DNA from: Streptomyces sp. NBC_01210
Lineage (GTDB): Bacteria > Actinomycetota > Actinomycetes > Streptomycetales > Streptomycetaceae
DNA length: 64,000 bases
Direction: 5' to 3'
Assembly: GCF_036010325.1 (NCBI RefSeq)
Contig: NZ_CP108549.1
Coordinates: 2,542,001-2,606,000 of the forward strand
Every line of letters starts with the position of its first letter. Position 1 is the stretch's first letter. Position numbers and translations under genes: made by a program. Under the pieces are notes generated by a model. The model did not search any database and had not been told where the DNA came from. It saw only the letters and a program-made list of their open reading frames with translations. Of the stretch, positions 27,433 to 37,026 are shown piece by piece.

Positions 27433-27834
27433 ATGCAGGCGACTGCCACGGTGCTGGTCTACAGCGATGACTCGGGCACCCGCGAGCAGGTGCGGTTGGC
27501 AGCGGGACGCAGGCCGGCCGCCGATCTGCCGCCGGTGGAGTTCCTGGAGTGCGCGACCCTGCCTGCCGTCCTGAAAGCGCTGGACGAGGGCGGTGTCGAT
27601 GTCTGCGTACTGGACGGCGAGTCGGTTCCCGCGGGCGGTATGGGCGTCTGCCGGCAGATCAAGGACGAGATCTTCAACTGCCCGCCCGTACTGCTGCTGA
27701 TGGGCCGCCCGCAGGACGCCTGGCTGGCCACCTGGAGCCGTGCGGAGGCCGCGGTGACCCTTCCGGTCGAGCCGGTGGAGTTCGCGGACTCCCTGGCCGC
27801 CCTGCTGCGCCGCAGGCTCGCTGTTCAGGCCTGA
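27433..27834 (+). CDS. Stand-alone receiver-like protein, degenerate
   Basis: A 133-aa protein with the CheY-like order of strands but no output domain. D12 and D13 could form the acidic pocket and D61 (VCVLDGES) the phosphorylation site. The switch Thr/Ser strand reads VLLLMG, and the expected Lys-Pro reads LPVEP, so the invariant Lys is missing. It is probably a pseudo-receiver that binds a partner rather than a classical phospho-switch. It is divergent from ctaE across 170 bp and convergent with the L,D-transpeptidase. Its position among respiratory genes is conserved in Streptomyces as I recall. Confidence 0.7.
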   Translation: MQATATVLVYSDDSGTREQVRLAAGRRPAADLPPVEFLECATLPAVLKALDEGGVDVCVLDGESVPAGGMGVCRQIKDEIFNCPPVLLLMGRPQDAWLATWSRAEAAVTLPVEPVEFADSLAALLRRRLAVQA

Positions 27835-27847
27835 GGCCCCGGCCGGG

Positions 27848-29101
27848 TCAGACCTGGGGACGCAGTCGCGCCGCGTCGTCGGGGCTGCTGCCGTCCCTGG
27901 TCCCGGCCACCAGGGCACTGCCCTTGCGCCATGTGTCCCAGGACAGGTTCCAGTCGCCGAAGCCGTTGCCGAAGGGGTCCATTTCGGCGCCGGCGCTGTT
28001 GATGACCTTGACTATGTCGCCCTCGCGCACGGTCTTGTAGAACCAGGCGGCATTGCTCGTGGACATCCCGGTGCAGCCGTGGCTGACGTTCGCGTACCCC
28101 TGTGAGCCGACGGACCACGGCGCGGCGTGGACGTACTCACCGCTCCAGGTGACGCGGGTCGCGTAGTAGACGGACAGGTCGTACGATTCCGAGCTGCCCG
28201 CGGAGATACCGATGCTGGTGCCGCGCATCCGTACGAAGTACTCCTTGCCGAGCACGACCTTGATTCCGTTCCGGGTGGAGAAGCCGGGCTTGCCGGTGGT
28301 CACCGGAATGGTGTTGATCACTTCTCCGTTGCGCTTGACCGTCATCTGGTGCGCGCCGGCGTCGGTTATGGCCTCTATTCGGTCCCCGATGGTGAGTTTC
28401 AGCGGCTGCGAGGCGCCGCCGTAGAGCTTGTCGGCGACCTTGACGCCCTGGAGGTTGCTGACCGCGCTGACGGTCGCGCCTGCGGGCCAGTACTCCTTCG
28501 GGCGGAAGTGCAGCTTCTTGTCGTCCACCCAGTGCCAGGTGCCCTCCACCGCGGGCGTGGACTCGACCTTCAGGGCGCTTTCGACGACCGCCCTGGCCGC
28601 CTTGTCCCTGACCGGGGCGGTGAGCTCCGCGGTGATGGGCTGGCCGACCCCGTACGTGCCCGCCTTCGGGCCGAATTGGACGGTCAGGAGCTTCTTGGAG
28701 GGCGCGGTCTCAAAGGTGATCGTCCGGGTGCCCGGGTAGCCGTCCTCGTCCTCCATGGAGACCTTCGCGGTGTACTTGGCGCCGGCCGACAGGGGCGCTG
28801 TGGAGCGCCAGCGGCCGCCGTCCGCGGAGAGCTCTCCGGCGAGGTGGTGGCCCCGTTCGTCGGTCACCATGACATCGGTGATCCGGCCGTCACTGCCGTC
28901 GACGGTGATCTCGAGAGGCTTGTCCGGGTCCGCTTTGGCGCTGTCGGACGGCGCGTTCAAGGAGATCTGTTCCGCCGCGTCGTACGGCTTCGCGGCGAGC
29001 GGGTTGCCGTCGGAACCGAAGCACGCGGCCGCGCCCGCCCCGAGGGACACGACCAGCAGGGTGCAGCTGACGACGGTGCGTATGTGCGGGGTGTGGTTCA
29101 T
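27848..29101 (-). CDS. Lipoprotein L,D-transpeptidase (YkuD family)
   Basis: Forms 3-3 cross-links in peptidoglycan. The protein is 417 aa. The signal ends at a lipobox (GAAAC, C27), two immunoglobulin-like domains occupy about 40-260, and the C-terminal YkuD domain has SHGCTGMS with H341 and catalytic C343. This is the actinobacterial LdtMt2-type layout. Starts at GTG 29107 and ATG 29101 are both possible; neither has a good ribosome site, and 29101 gives the usual short n-region. A terminator separates it from ctaF upstream, so it is unlikely to share the oxidase transcript. Confidence 0.92.
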   Translation of the reverse strand: MNHTPHIRTVVSCTLLVVSLGAGAAACFGSDGNPLAAKPYDAAEQISLNAPSDSAKADPDKPLEITVDGSDGRITDVMVTDERGHHLAGELSADGGRWRSTAPLSAGAKYTAKVSMEDEDGYPGTRTITFETAPSKKLLTVQFGPKAGTYGVGQPITAELTAPVRDKAARAVVESALKVESTPAVEGTWHWVDDKKLHFRPKEYWPAGATVSAVSNLQGVKVADKLYGGASQPLKLTIGDRIEAITDAGAHQMTVKRNGEVINTIPVTTGKPGFSTRNGIKVVLGKEYFVRMRGTSIGISAGSSESYDLSVYYATRVTWSGEYVHAAPWSVGSQGYANVSHGCTGMSTSNAAWFYKTVREGDIVKVINSAGAEMDPFGNGFGDWNLSWDTWRKGSALVAGTRDGSSPDDAARLRPQV

Positions 29102-29155
29102 AAGCACACGTTATGAAGATCGGTCAATAACGGCGCGCCGGGTGACTGCAAACGA

Positions 29156-29195
29156 GGGCCCGGATCCCTCTCAGGAGTGAGTGGGATCCGGGCCC
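29156..29195 (-). terminator. Terminator after the ctaCDF operon
   Basis: GGGCCCGGATCCC and GGGATCCGGGCCC are perfect 13-bp arms around a 14-nt loop, 25 bp after the ctaF stop codon. Confidence 0.88.
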
Positions 29196-29219
29196 GGCCC
29201 GTGTGCTGCTGACGCGGTG

Positions 29220-29618
29220 TTACTGGTTCTGGTTCTCACCGCGGTAGAACTCGAACACCCAGCCGAACAGGCCGACCAGGATGACCGGGGCGGAGAAGTA
29301 CAACAGCCACCAGCCGAAGACGACGCCCATGAAGGCCAGCGCGCCACCGATGCCGAGCGCGAGCGGCTGCCAGCTGTGCGGGGCGAAGAACCCCACCTCG
29401 CCGGCCTCGTCCGCCACGTCGGCCTCCTTGTCGTCCTGGGCCATGGCGTCCACTCGCCGGGCCGTGAAGGCCAGGTAGTAGCCGATCATGACGCTCAGGC
29501 CGAAGGCCAGGAAGAGCGCGGTGGTACCGGCCGGCTCCTTCGACCACACGCCGTACAGGATGGCGACGGCGAGGATGAAGACGCTCAGCCAGAGGAACAT
29601 CTTGCCTTGGATCTTCAC
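29220..29618 (-). CDS. ctaF: Cytochrome c oxidase subunit IV (actinobacterial)
   Basis: Small accessory subunit of the aa3 oxidase specific to actinobacteria, 132 aa with four membrane segments (about 7-25, 32-50, 84-102 and 106-124). It starts at GTG 29618, overlapping the ctaD stop (GTGA) and preceded by AAGGAGG inside the ctaD end. It is the last gene of ctaCDF. Confidence 0.93.
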   Translation of the reverse strand: MKIQGKMFLWLSVFILAVAILYGVWSKEPAGTTALFLAFGLSVMIGYYLAFTARRVDAMAQDDKEADVADEAGEVGFFAPHSWQPLALGIGGALAFMGVVFGWWLLYFSAPVILVGLFGWVFEFYRGENQNQ

Positions 29619-31354
29619 TTGCCGTCCTCCTTGTCACCGGTAAGGACGCTGGCTCCGTGACCGCCGTGCTCGAGCTGGTCGAGAGCGGCGATCTCCGGGT
29701 GGTGCAGGTCGAACGCCGGGGATTCGGAACGGATCCGCGGCAGGGTGAGGAAGTTGTGCCGCGGCGGCGGGCAGGACGTCGCCCATTCGAGCGAACGGCC
29801 GTAGCCCCACGGGTCGTCGACCTCGATCTTCTTGCCGTACTTGGCCGTCTTCCAGACGTTGTACATGAACGGCAGGACCGACAGACCGAGCAGGAACGAA
29901 CTGATCGTGGAGATGGTGTTCAGCGTGGTGAAGCCGTCGGCGGCGAGGTAGTCCGCGTAGCGACGCGGCATGCCCTCGGCACCCAGCCAGTGCTGCACCA
30001 GGAACGTGCCGTGGAAGCCGATGAACAGCGTCCAGAAGGTCATCTTGCCGAGCCGCTCGTCCAGCATCTTGCCCGTGAACTTCGGCCACCAGAAGTGGAA
30101 TCCGGCGAACATCGCGAAGACGACGGTGCCGAAGACGACGTAGTGGAAGTGCGCGACGACGAAGTACGAGTCGGAGACGTGGAAGTCCATCGGCGGCGAG
30201 GCCAGGATGACGCCGGTCAGTCCACCGAAGGTGAAGGTGACCAGGAAGCCGATCGTCCAGAGCATCGGTGTCTCGAAGGACAGTGAGCCCTTCCACATGG
30301 TGCCGATCCAGTTGAAGAACTTCACACCGGTCGGTACCGCGATCAGGAAGGTCATGAAGGAGAAGAACGGCAGCAGGACGCCGCCTGTGACGTACATGTG
30401 GTGCGCCCACACCGTCACGGACAGGCCCGCGATGGCGATCGTCGCGGCCACCAGACCGATGTAGCCGAACATCGGCTTTCGGCTGAAGACCGGAATGATC
30501 TCGGAGACGATGCCGAAGAAGGGCAAGGCGATGATGTACACCTCTGGATGGCCGAAGAACCAGAAGAGGTGTTGCCAGAGCAGGGCCCCGCCGTTGGAGG
30601 CGTCGAAGATGTGCGCACCGAATTTACGGTCCGCCTCCAGCGCGAAGAGCGCGGCGGCCAGCACCGGGAAGGCGAGCAGGACCAGCACACCGGTCAGCAG
30701 CACGTTCCAGACGAAGATCGGCATCCGGAACATCGTCATGCCGGGGGCTCGCATGCAGATGATCGTGGTGATGAAGTTGACCGAACCGAGGATGGTGCCG
30801 AAGCCGGAGAAAGCCAGACCCATGATCCACATGTCGGCGCCGACGCCCGGCGAACGGACCGCGTCCGACAGCGGGGAGTAGGCGAACCAGCCGAAGTCGG
30901 CCGCACCCTGCGGGGTGAGGAAGCCGGCCACCGCGATCAGCGAGCCGAAGAGGTACAGCCAGTACGCGAACATGTTCAGCCGCGGGAACGCCACATCGGG
31001 CGCGCCGATCTGCAGCGGCATGATCCAGTTCGCGAATCCGGCGAAGAGCGGCGTCGCGAACATCAGCAGCATGATCGTGCCGTGCATCGTGAACGCCTGG
31101 TTGAACTGCTCGTTCGACATGATCTGCGTGCCGGGACGGGCCAGCTCGGCGCGCATGAAGAGCGCCATCAGGCCGCCGATGCAGAAGAACGCGAACGACG
31201 TGACCAGGTACATCGTGCCGATGGTCTTGTGATCGGTGGTGGTCAGCCAACTCACGATCACAGTACCCGGCTGCTTGCGCCGTACCGGCAGCTCGTTCTC
31301 GTACGAGTCGTCAGCTGCTGCGGCGGCACCCTGAGGTTCGTTGAGGATGCTCAC
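29615..31354 (-). CDS. ctaD: Cytochrome c oxidase subunit I
   Basis: Catalytic subunit with heme a, heme a3 and CuB, where O2 is reduced and protons are pumped. The protein is 579 aa with twelve membrane helices. HPEVY supplies the CuB-ligand His and the cross-linked Tyr, the His-His pair (WAHHMY) gives the other CuB ligands, and HFHYV carries the heme ligands. The start overlaps the ctaC stop and the stop overlaps the ctaF start, so the three oxidase genes are coupled. Confidence 0.97.
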   Translation of the reverse strand: MSILNEPQGAAAAADDSYENELPVRRKQPGTVIVSWLTTTDHKTIGTMYLVTSFAFFCIGGLMALFMRAELARPGTQIMSNEQFNQAFTMHGTIMLLMFATPLFAGFANWIMPLQIGAPDVAFPRLNMFAYWLYLFGSLIAVAGFLTPQGAADFGWFAYSPLSDAVRSPGVGADMWIMGLAFSGFGTILGSVNFITTIICMRAPGMTMFRMPIFVWNVLLTGVLVLLAFPVLAAALFALEADRKFGAHIFDASNGGALLWQHLFWFFGHPEVYIIALPFFGIVSEIIPVFSRKPMFGYIGLVAATIAIAGLSVTVWAHHMYVTGGVLLPFFSFMTFLIAVPTGVKFFNWIGTMWKGSLSFETPMLWTIGFLVTFTFGGLTGVILASPPMDFHVSDSYFVVAHFHYVVFGTVVFAMFAGFHFWWPKFTGKMLDERLGKMTFWTLFIGFHGTFLVQHWLGAEGMPRRYADYLAADGFTTLNTISTISSFLLGLSVLPFMYNVWKTAKYGKKIEVDDPWGYGRSLEWATSCPPPRHNFLTLPRIRSESPAFDLHHPEIAALDQLEHGGHGASVLTGDKEDGK

Positions 31355-32307
31355 AGTTTGTTCGTCTCCGAGTTCCGGGCCGGGTCCGTCAGCTCAATGC
31401 CCGACGGGATGTAGCCGGTCTGCCCCTTCTCCGCCAGCTCCTTCAGATGCTGCTGGTAGCGCTCCGGGGAGACGACCTTGACGTTGAAGAGCATCCGGGA
31501 GTGGTCGACGCCGCAGAGCTCGGCGCACTTGCCCATGAAGGTGCCCTCATGGTTCGGAGTCACCTCGAAGGTGTTGGTGTGGCCCGGGATGACGTCCTGC
31601 TTCATCAGGAAGGGGATCACCCAGAAGGAGTGGATGACGTCACGAGAGGTCAGGATGAACCGGACCTTCTCTCCCTTGGGCAGCCAGAGCGTCGGGCCCG
31701 GGTTTCCGGTCTGCGGGTTCCGGGTGCCGGGGATGCCGGCGTCGTAGACGCCGCCCGCGGCCGCCGGGAAGTCCTCGCGGAACCTGTCGGGGATGGCGCC
31801 CAGGCTCTTGTTGGTCTTGGCGTCTCCCGAGGAGCCTTCGACGTTCTCGATGTAGTTGAAGCCCCAGCTCCACTGGTAGCCGACCACGTTGACCGTGTGG
31901 GCGGGCTTGGAGAGAGCCAGGAGCTTCGACTCGTCACGCGCGGTGAAGTAGAAGAGCACCGAAACGATGATGAGCGGAACAACCGTGTACAGCGCCTCGA
32001 TGGGCATGTTGTACCGGGTCTGCGGGGGTACCTCCACCTTGGTGCGGCTGCGCCGGTGGAAAATGACACTCCAAATGATCAGACCCCACACCAGCGCGCC
32101 CGTGATGAGCGCTGCCGCCCACGAGCCCTGCCAGAGGGAGAGGATCCGAGGGGCCTCTTCCGTTACCGGGGTGGGCATACCCAGGCGGGGGAAGTCCTCA
32201 TATGTGCAACCGGAGGCGGTCGCCAGGACTACACCCGCGGTCAGCACCTGGAGCAGCTTCCGCCGCATCGGGCGCCGCGACGAGCGGTCGGAGCCGTTGG
32301 GACTCAC
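31351..32307 (-). CDS. ctaC: Cytochrome c oxidase subunit II (lipoprotein)
   Basis: Carries the CuA centre that accepts electrons from QcrC. The protein is 318 aa. A lipoprotein signal ends at ASGC (C34), two membrane helices follow (about 55-75 and 100-120), and the extracellular cupredoxin domain has the CuA motif [14 protein letters not shown]. An insert between the second helix and the CuA site (about 155-195) is usual in actinobacteria. The GTG at 32307 has GGGAAGG 6 nt upstream. It is the first gene of ctaCDF; the promoter lies in the 249 bp spacer shared with the divergent desulfurase. Confidence 0.96.
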   Translation of the reverse strand: MSPNGSDRSSRRPMRRKLLQVLTAGVVLATASGCTYEDFPRLGMPTPVTEEAPRILSLWQGSWAAALITGALVWGLIIWSVIFHRRSRTKVEVPPQTRYNMPIEALYTVVPLIIVSVLFYFTARDESKLLALSKPAHTVNVVGYQWSWGFNYIENVEGSSGDAKTNKSLGAIPDRFREDFPAAAGGVYDAGIPGTRNPQTGNPGPTLWLPKGEKVRFILTSRDVIHSFWVIPFLMKQDVIPGHTNTFEVTPNHEGTFMGKCAELCGVDHSRMLFNVKVVSPERYQQHLKELAEKGQTGYIPSGIELTDPARNSETNKL

Positions 32308-32388
32308 GTAGCGCCTTCCCGAGAGTCTCGGCCCGCGCGGCATGCCGCGGCCGTCTCACTGGTCGGTCGCCGGCCCTGACGCGGGCAG

Positions 32389-32417
32389 GGGTTTGGATGT
32401 TTATGCGGACCAAACCC
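32389..32417. promoter_or_regulatory. Inverted repeat in the ctaC/desulfurase divergent promoter region
   Basis: GGGTTTGG (32389-32396) and CCAAACCC (32410-32417) are perfect 8-bp arms with a 13-nt, AT-rich spacer. It lies 82 bp upstream of ctaC. The AT-rich centre in a GC-rich genome suggests a promoter or operator. Confidence 0.4.
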
Positions 32418-32556
32418 TACTGGACGCTATTTGGGGTCGCGCGGGGAGGGTGCCCAACGCGCCGCCCGACTCCCCGAAGGGGTGGAATCCCCCCGGAATC
32501 CCGGCCTCCGGCAGGCATCTGACGGCCCCTCCGCGCACGGGGGTTAGCGTGGCAGG

Positions 32557-33939
32557 GTGCCCTACTTCGACGCCGCATCCTCCGCTCCCCTGCACCCGGT
32601 TGCCCGGCAGGCCCTACAGGCATCCCTGGACGAGGGCTGGGCCGATCCGGCCCGGCTCTACCGTGAGGGGCGGCGCGCCCGGCTGTTGTTGGACGCCGCG
32701 CGGGAGGCGGCGGCGGAGGCGGTGGGCTGCCGTCCGGACGAGCTGGTCTTCACCCCTTCGGGGACGCACGCGGTTCACCTGGGAATTTCCGGCGCTCTCG
32801 CGGGCCGTCGGCGTGTCGGGCGCCACCTGGTCGTTTCCGCGGTCGAGCACTCCTCGGTGCTCCATGCGGCGGCCGCGCACGAGGCGGTGGACGGCACCGC
32901 GGTGACCGAGGTCCCGGTGGACCGGGCCGGAGCGGTCTCTCCTGCCGTGTACGCCGCCGCGCTGCGTGAGGACACCGCGCTGGCCTGTCTGCAGTCGGCC
33001 AACCATGAGGTGGGTTCCGAGCAGCCGGTGGACCTGGTCGCCGAGGCGTGCCGGACGGCCGGGGTGCCGCTGCTGGTGGACGCGGCGCAGTCGCTCGGCT
33101 GGGGGCCGGTGGAGGGTGACTGGTCACTGCTCGCGGCGAGTGCCCACAAATGGGGTGGTCCTGCGGGAGTCGGACTGCTCGCCGTGCGCAAGGGTGTCCG
33201 GTTCGCCCCACAAGGGCCCGCCGACGAGCGGGAGTCGGGGCGGACGGCCGGCTTCCAGAACATCCCGGCGATCGTGGCGGCCGCGGCCTCACTGCGGGCG
33301 GTGCGGGCGGAAGCGGCGGACGAGGCGGTACGGCTGCGGGCCCTGGTGGACCGGATCCGGGCCCGTGTCCCGGAGCTGGTCCCGGATGTGGAGGTGGTCG
33401 GCGATCCGGTGCGCCGGCTCCCCCATCTCGTCACCTTCTCCTGTCTCTATGTCGACGGAGAGACTCTGCTGCACGAGCTGGACCGGGCGGGTTTCTCGGT
33501 CTCGTCGGGGTCCTCCTGCACGAGCAGCACGCTGACGCCGAGCCATGTGCTGCGGGCGATGGGTGTGCTGTCGGAGGGAAACGTCCGTGTCTCGCTCCCT
33601 CTCGGTACGACCGAGGTGGAGGTGGACCGCTTTCTCGAGGTGCTGCCGGGGGTGGTGGCCGGGGTGCGCGAGCGGCTCGGGGCGCCCGTCGCGGCCACCG
33701 GGACCGGTACGGAGGCGTCGCTGGTCGTGGACGCGCTCGGCAAGCTGTGCCCGATCCCGGTGATCGAGCTGGCGAAGGTGATCGGGGACGTACCGGTCGG
33801 TGGCACGGTGACGGTCCTCGCGGACGACGAGGCGGCACGCCTGGACATTCCGGCGTGGTGCGAGATGCGGGACCAGGAGTACGTGGGCGAGCGGCCGGCG
33901 GACCGGGGCGTGGCCTATGTGGTCCGCCGGCGCTCGTAA
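32557..33939 (+). CDS. Cysteine desulfurase-TusA sulfurtransferase fusion
   Basis: A 460-aa two-domain protein. Residues 1 to about 375 are a NifS/IscS-type PLP cysteine desulfurase: NHEVGS, DAAQS (175-179), the PLP lysine K198 (SAHK) and the persulfide cysteine C321 (SGSSCTS). Residues about 385-460 are a TusA/SirA domain with the acceptor cysteine C398 in LCPIP. Sulfur released from cysteine can thus pass within one chain to TusA for tRNA thiolation or cofactor synthesis. The start is GTG at 32557. It is divergent from ctaC and convergent with adoK. Confidence 0.9.
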   Translation: MPYFDAASSAPLHPVARQALQASLDEGWADPARLYREGRRARLLLDAAREAAAEAVGCRPDELVFTPSGTHAVHLGISGALAGRRRVGRHLVVSAVEHSSVLHAAAAHEAVDGTAVTEVPVDRAGAVSPAVYAAALREDTALACLQSANHEVGSEQPVDLVAEACRTAGVPLLVDAAQSLGWGPVEGDWSLLAASAHKWGGPAGVGLLAVRKGVRFAPQGPADERESGRTAGFQNIPAIVAAAASLRAVRAEAADEAVRLRALVDRIRARVPELVPDVEVVGDPVRRLPHLVTFSCLYVDGETLLHELDRAGFSVSSGSSCTSSTLTPSHVLRAMGVLSEGNVRVSLPLGTTEVEVDRFLEVLPGVVAGVRERLGAPVAATGTGTEASLVVDALGKLCPIPVIELAKVIGDVPVGGTVTVLADDEAARLDIPAWCEMRDQEYVGERPADRGVAYVVRRRS

Positions 33940-33959
33940 GTGCTGATCGGGACTGCTGA

Positions 33960-34934
33960 TCAGGCGATGTACGTCCGGACCTCGGCCGCGGCCTCGTGGC
34001 CGTACGCCTTGGTGAAGCGGTCCATGAAGTGGGCGCGGCGCAGGGTGTACTCCTGGGTGCCCAGGGTCTCGATGACCAGGGTCGCCAGCATGCAGCCGAT
34101 CTGAGCCGCGCGCTCCAGGCTCACACCCCAGGACAGGCCCGAGAGGAAGCCCGCGCGGAACGCGTCGCCGACGCCGGTCGGGTCGACCTTGGCCTCCTCC
34201 TCCGCGCAGCCCACCTCGATCGCGCCCTGACCGGCCTGCTCGATACGGACGCCGCGCGAGCCGAGCGTGGTGACGCGGTGGCCGACCTTGCCCAGGATCT
34301 CCTCGTCGGTCCAGCCGGTCTTGGACTCGATGAGCCCCTTCTCGTACTCGTTGGAGAAGAGGTAGGTGGCGCCGTCGAGGAGAGTACGGATGTCGTCGCC
34401 GCTCATCCGCGCGATCTGCTGGGAGAAGTCCGCGGCGAACGGGATGGAGCGGGTCTTGCACTCCTCGGTGTGGCGGAGCATCGCCTCGGGGTCGTCCGCG
34501 CCGATCAGTACCAGGTCGAGGCCGCCGACCCGGTCGGCGACCTTCTTGAGCTCGATCTGACGGGCCTCGCTCATCGCGCCCGTGTAGAAGGAGCCGATCT
34601 GGTTGTGGTCGGCGTCCGTCGTGCAGACGAAGCGGGCGGTGTGCAGGACCTCGGAGATACGGACCGAGCCGGTGTCGACGCCGTGCCGGTCGAGCCAGGC
34701 GCGGTACTCGTCGAAGTCGGCTCCGGCCGCGCCGACCAGGACGGGCCTGGTGCCGAGCTGGCCCATACCGAAGCAGATGTTGGCGCCGACACCGCCCCTG
34801 CGCACGTCGAGGTTGTCGACGAGGAAGGAGAGGGAGACCGTGTGCAACTGGTCGCCGACCAACTGGTCGGCGAAGCGGCCGGGGAAGGTCATGAGGTGGT
34901 CGGTGGCAATGGAGCCGGTGACTGCGATTCGCAC
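33960..34934 (-). CDS. adoK: PfkB-family sugar kinase, probable adenosine kinase
   Basis: A 324-aa ribokinase-fold enzyme very like M. tuberculosis AdoK (Rv2202c), which phosphorylates adenosine to AMP. The N terminus VTGSIATDHLM with the FPGRF segment and the HTARF motif match it, and DPTGVGDAFRAGF near 250 carries the catalytic Asp and anion hole. The gene lies at the equivalent map position next to the oxidase genes. Its role is purine salvage in the cytoplasm. Confidence 0.9.
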   Translation of the reverse strand: MRIAVTGSIATDHLMTFPGRFADQLVGDQLHTVSLSFLVDNLDVRRGGVGANICFGMGQLGTRPVLVGAAGADFDEYRAWLDRHGVDTGSVRISEVLHTARFVCTTDADHNQIGSFYTGAMSEARQIELKKVADRVGGLDLVLIGADDPEAMLRHTEECKTRSIPFAADFSQQIARMSGDDIRTLLDGATYLFSNEYEKGLIESKTGWTDEEILGKVGHRVTTLGSRGVRIEQAGQGAIEVGCAEEEAKVDPTGVGDAFRAGFLSGLSWGVSLERAAQIGCMLATLVIETLGTQEYTLRRAHFMDRFTKAYGHEAAAEVRTYIA

Positions 34935-35064
34935 GGCGAGGACGCTCCTGTGGCGGGGTGGCGTTGACAGTTAACGCTACCGGGTCGAAGCACCTGTCCT
35001 GAAGTGCGGAAACTACCCGATAGTAGGGCTTTTCTCCTGGGCTACCGACTCGTACGGTGCGAAT

Positions 35065-35271
35065 ATGACGAAGCACATCGCCCCGCGCGAGCAGCGAGAG
35101 TCCGAGATCAGCCTGGCCCAGCTGCGCGGTGACTGCGCACGGATGGCTCCGCACTGGGTGGTGCCCGCGGCCACTGTGCCCGCGCCCGTGCCGCCGTCCC
35201 GTATCCATGGTGTCGTAGTTCCGGCCGCTTCCGCCCGCCTGATCGACGCAATGTCCGAATACGGCGACTGA
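35065..35271 (+). CDS. Small hypothetical protein
   Basis: A 68-aa reading frame with strongly GC-biased third positions, so probably coding. It is hydrophilic at the start and Ala/Pro/Val rich in the middle, with no recognisable domain. There is no clear ribosome site before the ATG. The last four codons fall in the first unit of a 17-bp tandem repeat. It is co-directional with the membrane protein at 35400. Confidence 0.5.
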   Translation: MTKHIAPREQRESEISLAQLRGDCARMAPHWVVPAATVPAPVPPSRIHGVVVPAASARLIDAMSEYGD

Positions 35272-35309
35272 CGCGGTACGGCAACTGACGCAATACGGCG
35301 GCTGACGCG
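35259..35309 (+). repeat. Three tandem 17-bp repeats
   Basis: Units of the form RTACGGCRRCTGACGCR occur three times in succession (35259-35275, 35276-35292, 35293-35309) with two to three differences each. The array starts in the end of a small gene and lies 90 bp before the gene at 35400. Confidence 0.8.
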
Positions 35310-35399
35310 CAAGAGGCGCACGGAGGGGAACCGTGCGCTCCCCCGCTCCGTCCCATCCGTGCCCCCGGCAGAAGGGGGCATGAGACAAGGAGCGATGCG

Positions 35400-36869
35400 G
35401 TGAGCAGTACGGAGCGACCCCCCAACAGCGCGGACAGCCCGAACCGCCGGCGTTCCCCGCTCGCCGTCGCCTCGGTGGCGGCGGCGGTGCTGGTCGCGGG
35501 AGGCGGTACGTACTTCGCGACGGCCGGCTTCGGTGGCGGCGGCAGCGCGGACACCCAGAGCGGCGCGCCACGCGATATGGCACCGCCACTGCTCTCGCTG
35601 GACACCTCTGCGGGCAGCGGCGGCCCCGGCATCGCGCCCGGCGAGCCCGACCCCAATGGCGGGATCGTCTACCGGGCCGAGGGCAAGCTGCCGGACGGTC
35701 CGGATTCCGCCCCTGTCTACCGTACGAACGGAGCTGTCACCGAGGCCGAGGTGACCCGGCTGGCGAAGGCGCTCGGGCTGCCGGGCACACCGCGACCGGT
35801 CGGCCCGGCCTGGAAGATCGGCGCCGAAAAGGATGGCGCGGGCCCGCTGCTCCAGGTCAACCAGCAGGCGCCGGGCACCTGGACGTTCGCCCGGTTCGGG
35901 GCTTCGCCGGGCGGTGACAACTGCCTGAAGGGCAAGGCGTGTCCCTCGCGCGGCGCGCCGGGGGAGGCGGGGAGGGCTGCCGAGGGCCCCGCGGTGAGCG
36001 AGGAGGCCGCGAAGAAGGCCGCCGCTCCCGTGTTGAAGGCGGTCGGCCAGAGCGACGCCGAGCTGGATGCCCGCCAGCTGATGGGCGCGGTACGGGTGGT
36101 GAATGCCGCTCCGGCGGTCGGCGGGCTGCCGACGTATGGCTGGACGACCGGGATCCAGGTCGGTGCGGACGGTCAAGTGGTCGGCGGTAGCGGGCAGTTG
36201 AAGAAGCCCGAGAAGAGCGACGAGTATCCGGTGGTCTCGGCCCAGGAGGCGCTGAAGCAGCTGAACAAGGCCGGTGAGGGCGCGGGCCCGATCGGGATCG
36301 GCGGTTGTGCCACCCCGGTGCCGGTGGAGGGCGAGCAGAAGCCCGCGGCGCCGTGCGAGCCGAAGAGCAAGGCGGCCGGTCCTGAGCGGCTGACGGTCGG
36401 CAAGGCCGTTTTCGGGCTGGCAGCACAGTACGTGGACGGACGGCAGGTGCTCGTACCGTCATGGCTGTTCGAGGTGAAGCCGACGGGCGGCGCCCAGCCG
36501 TTCACGGTCACCCAGACGGCGGTGGACCCGAAGTTCCTGTCGAAGTCCGCACCGCCGAAGCGGAACATCAAGCCGACCCAGCCGCAGAAGGATCCTGTAG
36601 CGGGGTCCGAGCGGGGCATCACGTCGTACAGCGTGAACGGGCGGGTTCTGTCCGTGACGTTCTGGGGTGGCGTGTGCAGCGACTACGCGGCGACGGCGAG
36701 CGAGAGCGACAGCCAGGTGAAGGTCCGGGTCGTCGAGTCGCATCCCGACCCGAAGCGGATCTGCGTCATGATCGCGAAGGAGCTGACGGAGAAGGTGACG
36801 CTGGACAAGCCGCTGGGCGACCGGAAGGTCGTGGACGCGGAGACGGGCAAGGCCGTCCCGCTGAAGTAG
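35400..36869 (+). CDS. Secreted or single-pass membrane protein, unknown function
   Basis: A 489-aa protein with a short basic cytoplasmic start (RRRS), one hydrophobic segment (about 20-42) and a long extracellular part. The Gly/Pro-rich linker (45-90) is followed by two stretches that look like repeated alpha/beta domains (about 105-260 and 300-489), each with VT/VSE-type helix starts; a PepSY-like or substrate-binding fold is possible but unproven. Extracellular cysteines occur as C180/C187 and further pairs. The GTG at 35400 is supported by AAGGAG. Conserved in streptomycetes as I recall, function unknown. Confidence 0.75.
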   Translation: MSSTERPPNSADSPNRRRSPLAVASVAAAVLVAGGGTYFATAGFGGGGSADTQSGAPRDMAPPLLSLDTSAGSGGPGIAPGEPDPNGGIVYRAEGKLPDGPDSAPVYRTNGAVTEAEVTRLAKALGLPGTPRPVGPAWKIGAEKDGAGPLLQVNQQAPGTWTFARFGASPGGDNCLKGKACPSRGAPGEAGRAAEGPAVSEEAAKKAAAPVLKAVGQSDAELDARQLMGAVRVVNAAPAVGGLPTYGWTTGIQVGADGQVVGGSGQLKKPEKSDEYPVVSAQEALKQLNKAGEGAGPIGIGGCATPVPVEGEQKPAAPCEPKSKAAGPERLTVGKAVFGLAAQYVDGRQVLVPSWLFEVKPTGGAQPFTVTQTAVDPKFLSKSAPPKRNIKPTQPQKDPVAGSERGITSYSVNGRVLSVTFWGGVCSDYAATASESDSQVKVRVVESHPDPKRICVMIAKELTEKVTLDKPLGDRKVVDAETGKAVPLK

Positions 36870-36906
36870 CACATGTGACGTAGACACGTGCTTTCCGGAG
36901 CGGCGT

Positions 36907-36968
36907 CCGACAGACGCCGGACAGACACCGAGCAGACGACACACCGAACAGACGAGACGCCGGACAGG
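36907..36968 (+). repeat. Degenerate CCGRACAGACG tandem repeat
   Basis: About five 10-13 bp units built on CCGRACAGAC lie between the stop at 36869 and the terminator at 36971. They are non-coding. Confidence 0.5.
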
Positions 36969-36970
36969 CG

Positions 36971-37007
36971 AAGGCGGCGGCTCCCGGAGATCGGGGCCGC
37001 CGCCTTT
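36971..37007. terminator. Bidirectional terminator between convergent genes
   Basis: AAGGCGGCGG (36971-36980) and CCGCCGCCTT (36997-37006) form a 10-bp stem followed by T on both strands. It lies between the gene ending at 36869 and erpA ending at 37027. Confidence 0.8.
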
Positions 37008-37026
37008 CGCCCGACTGGGCTCAGCT

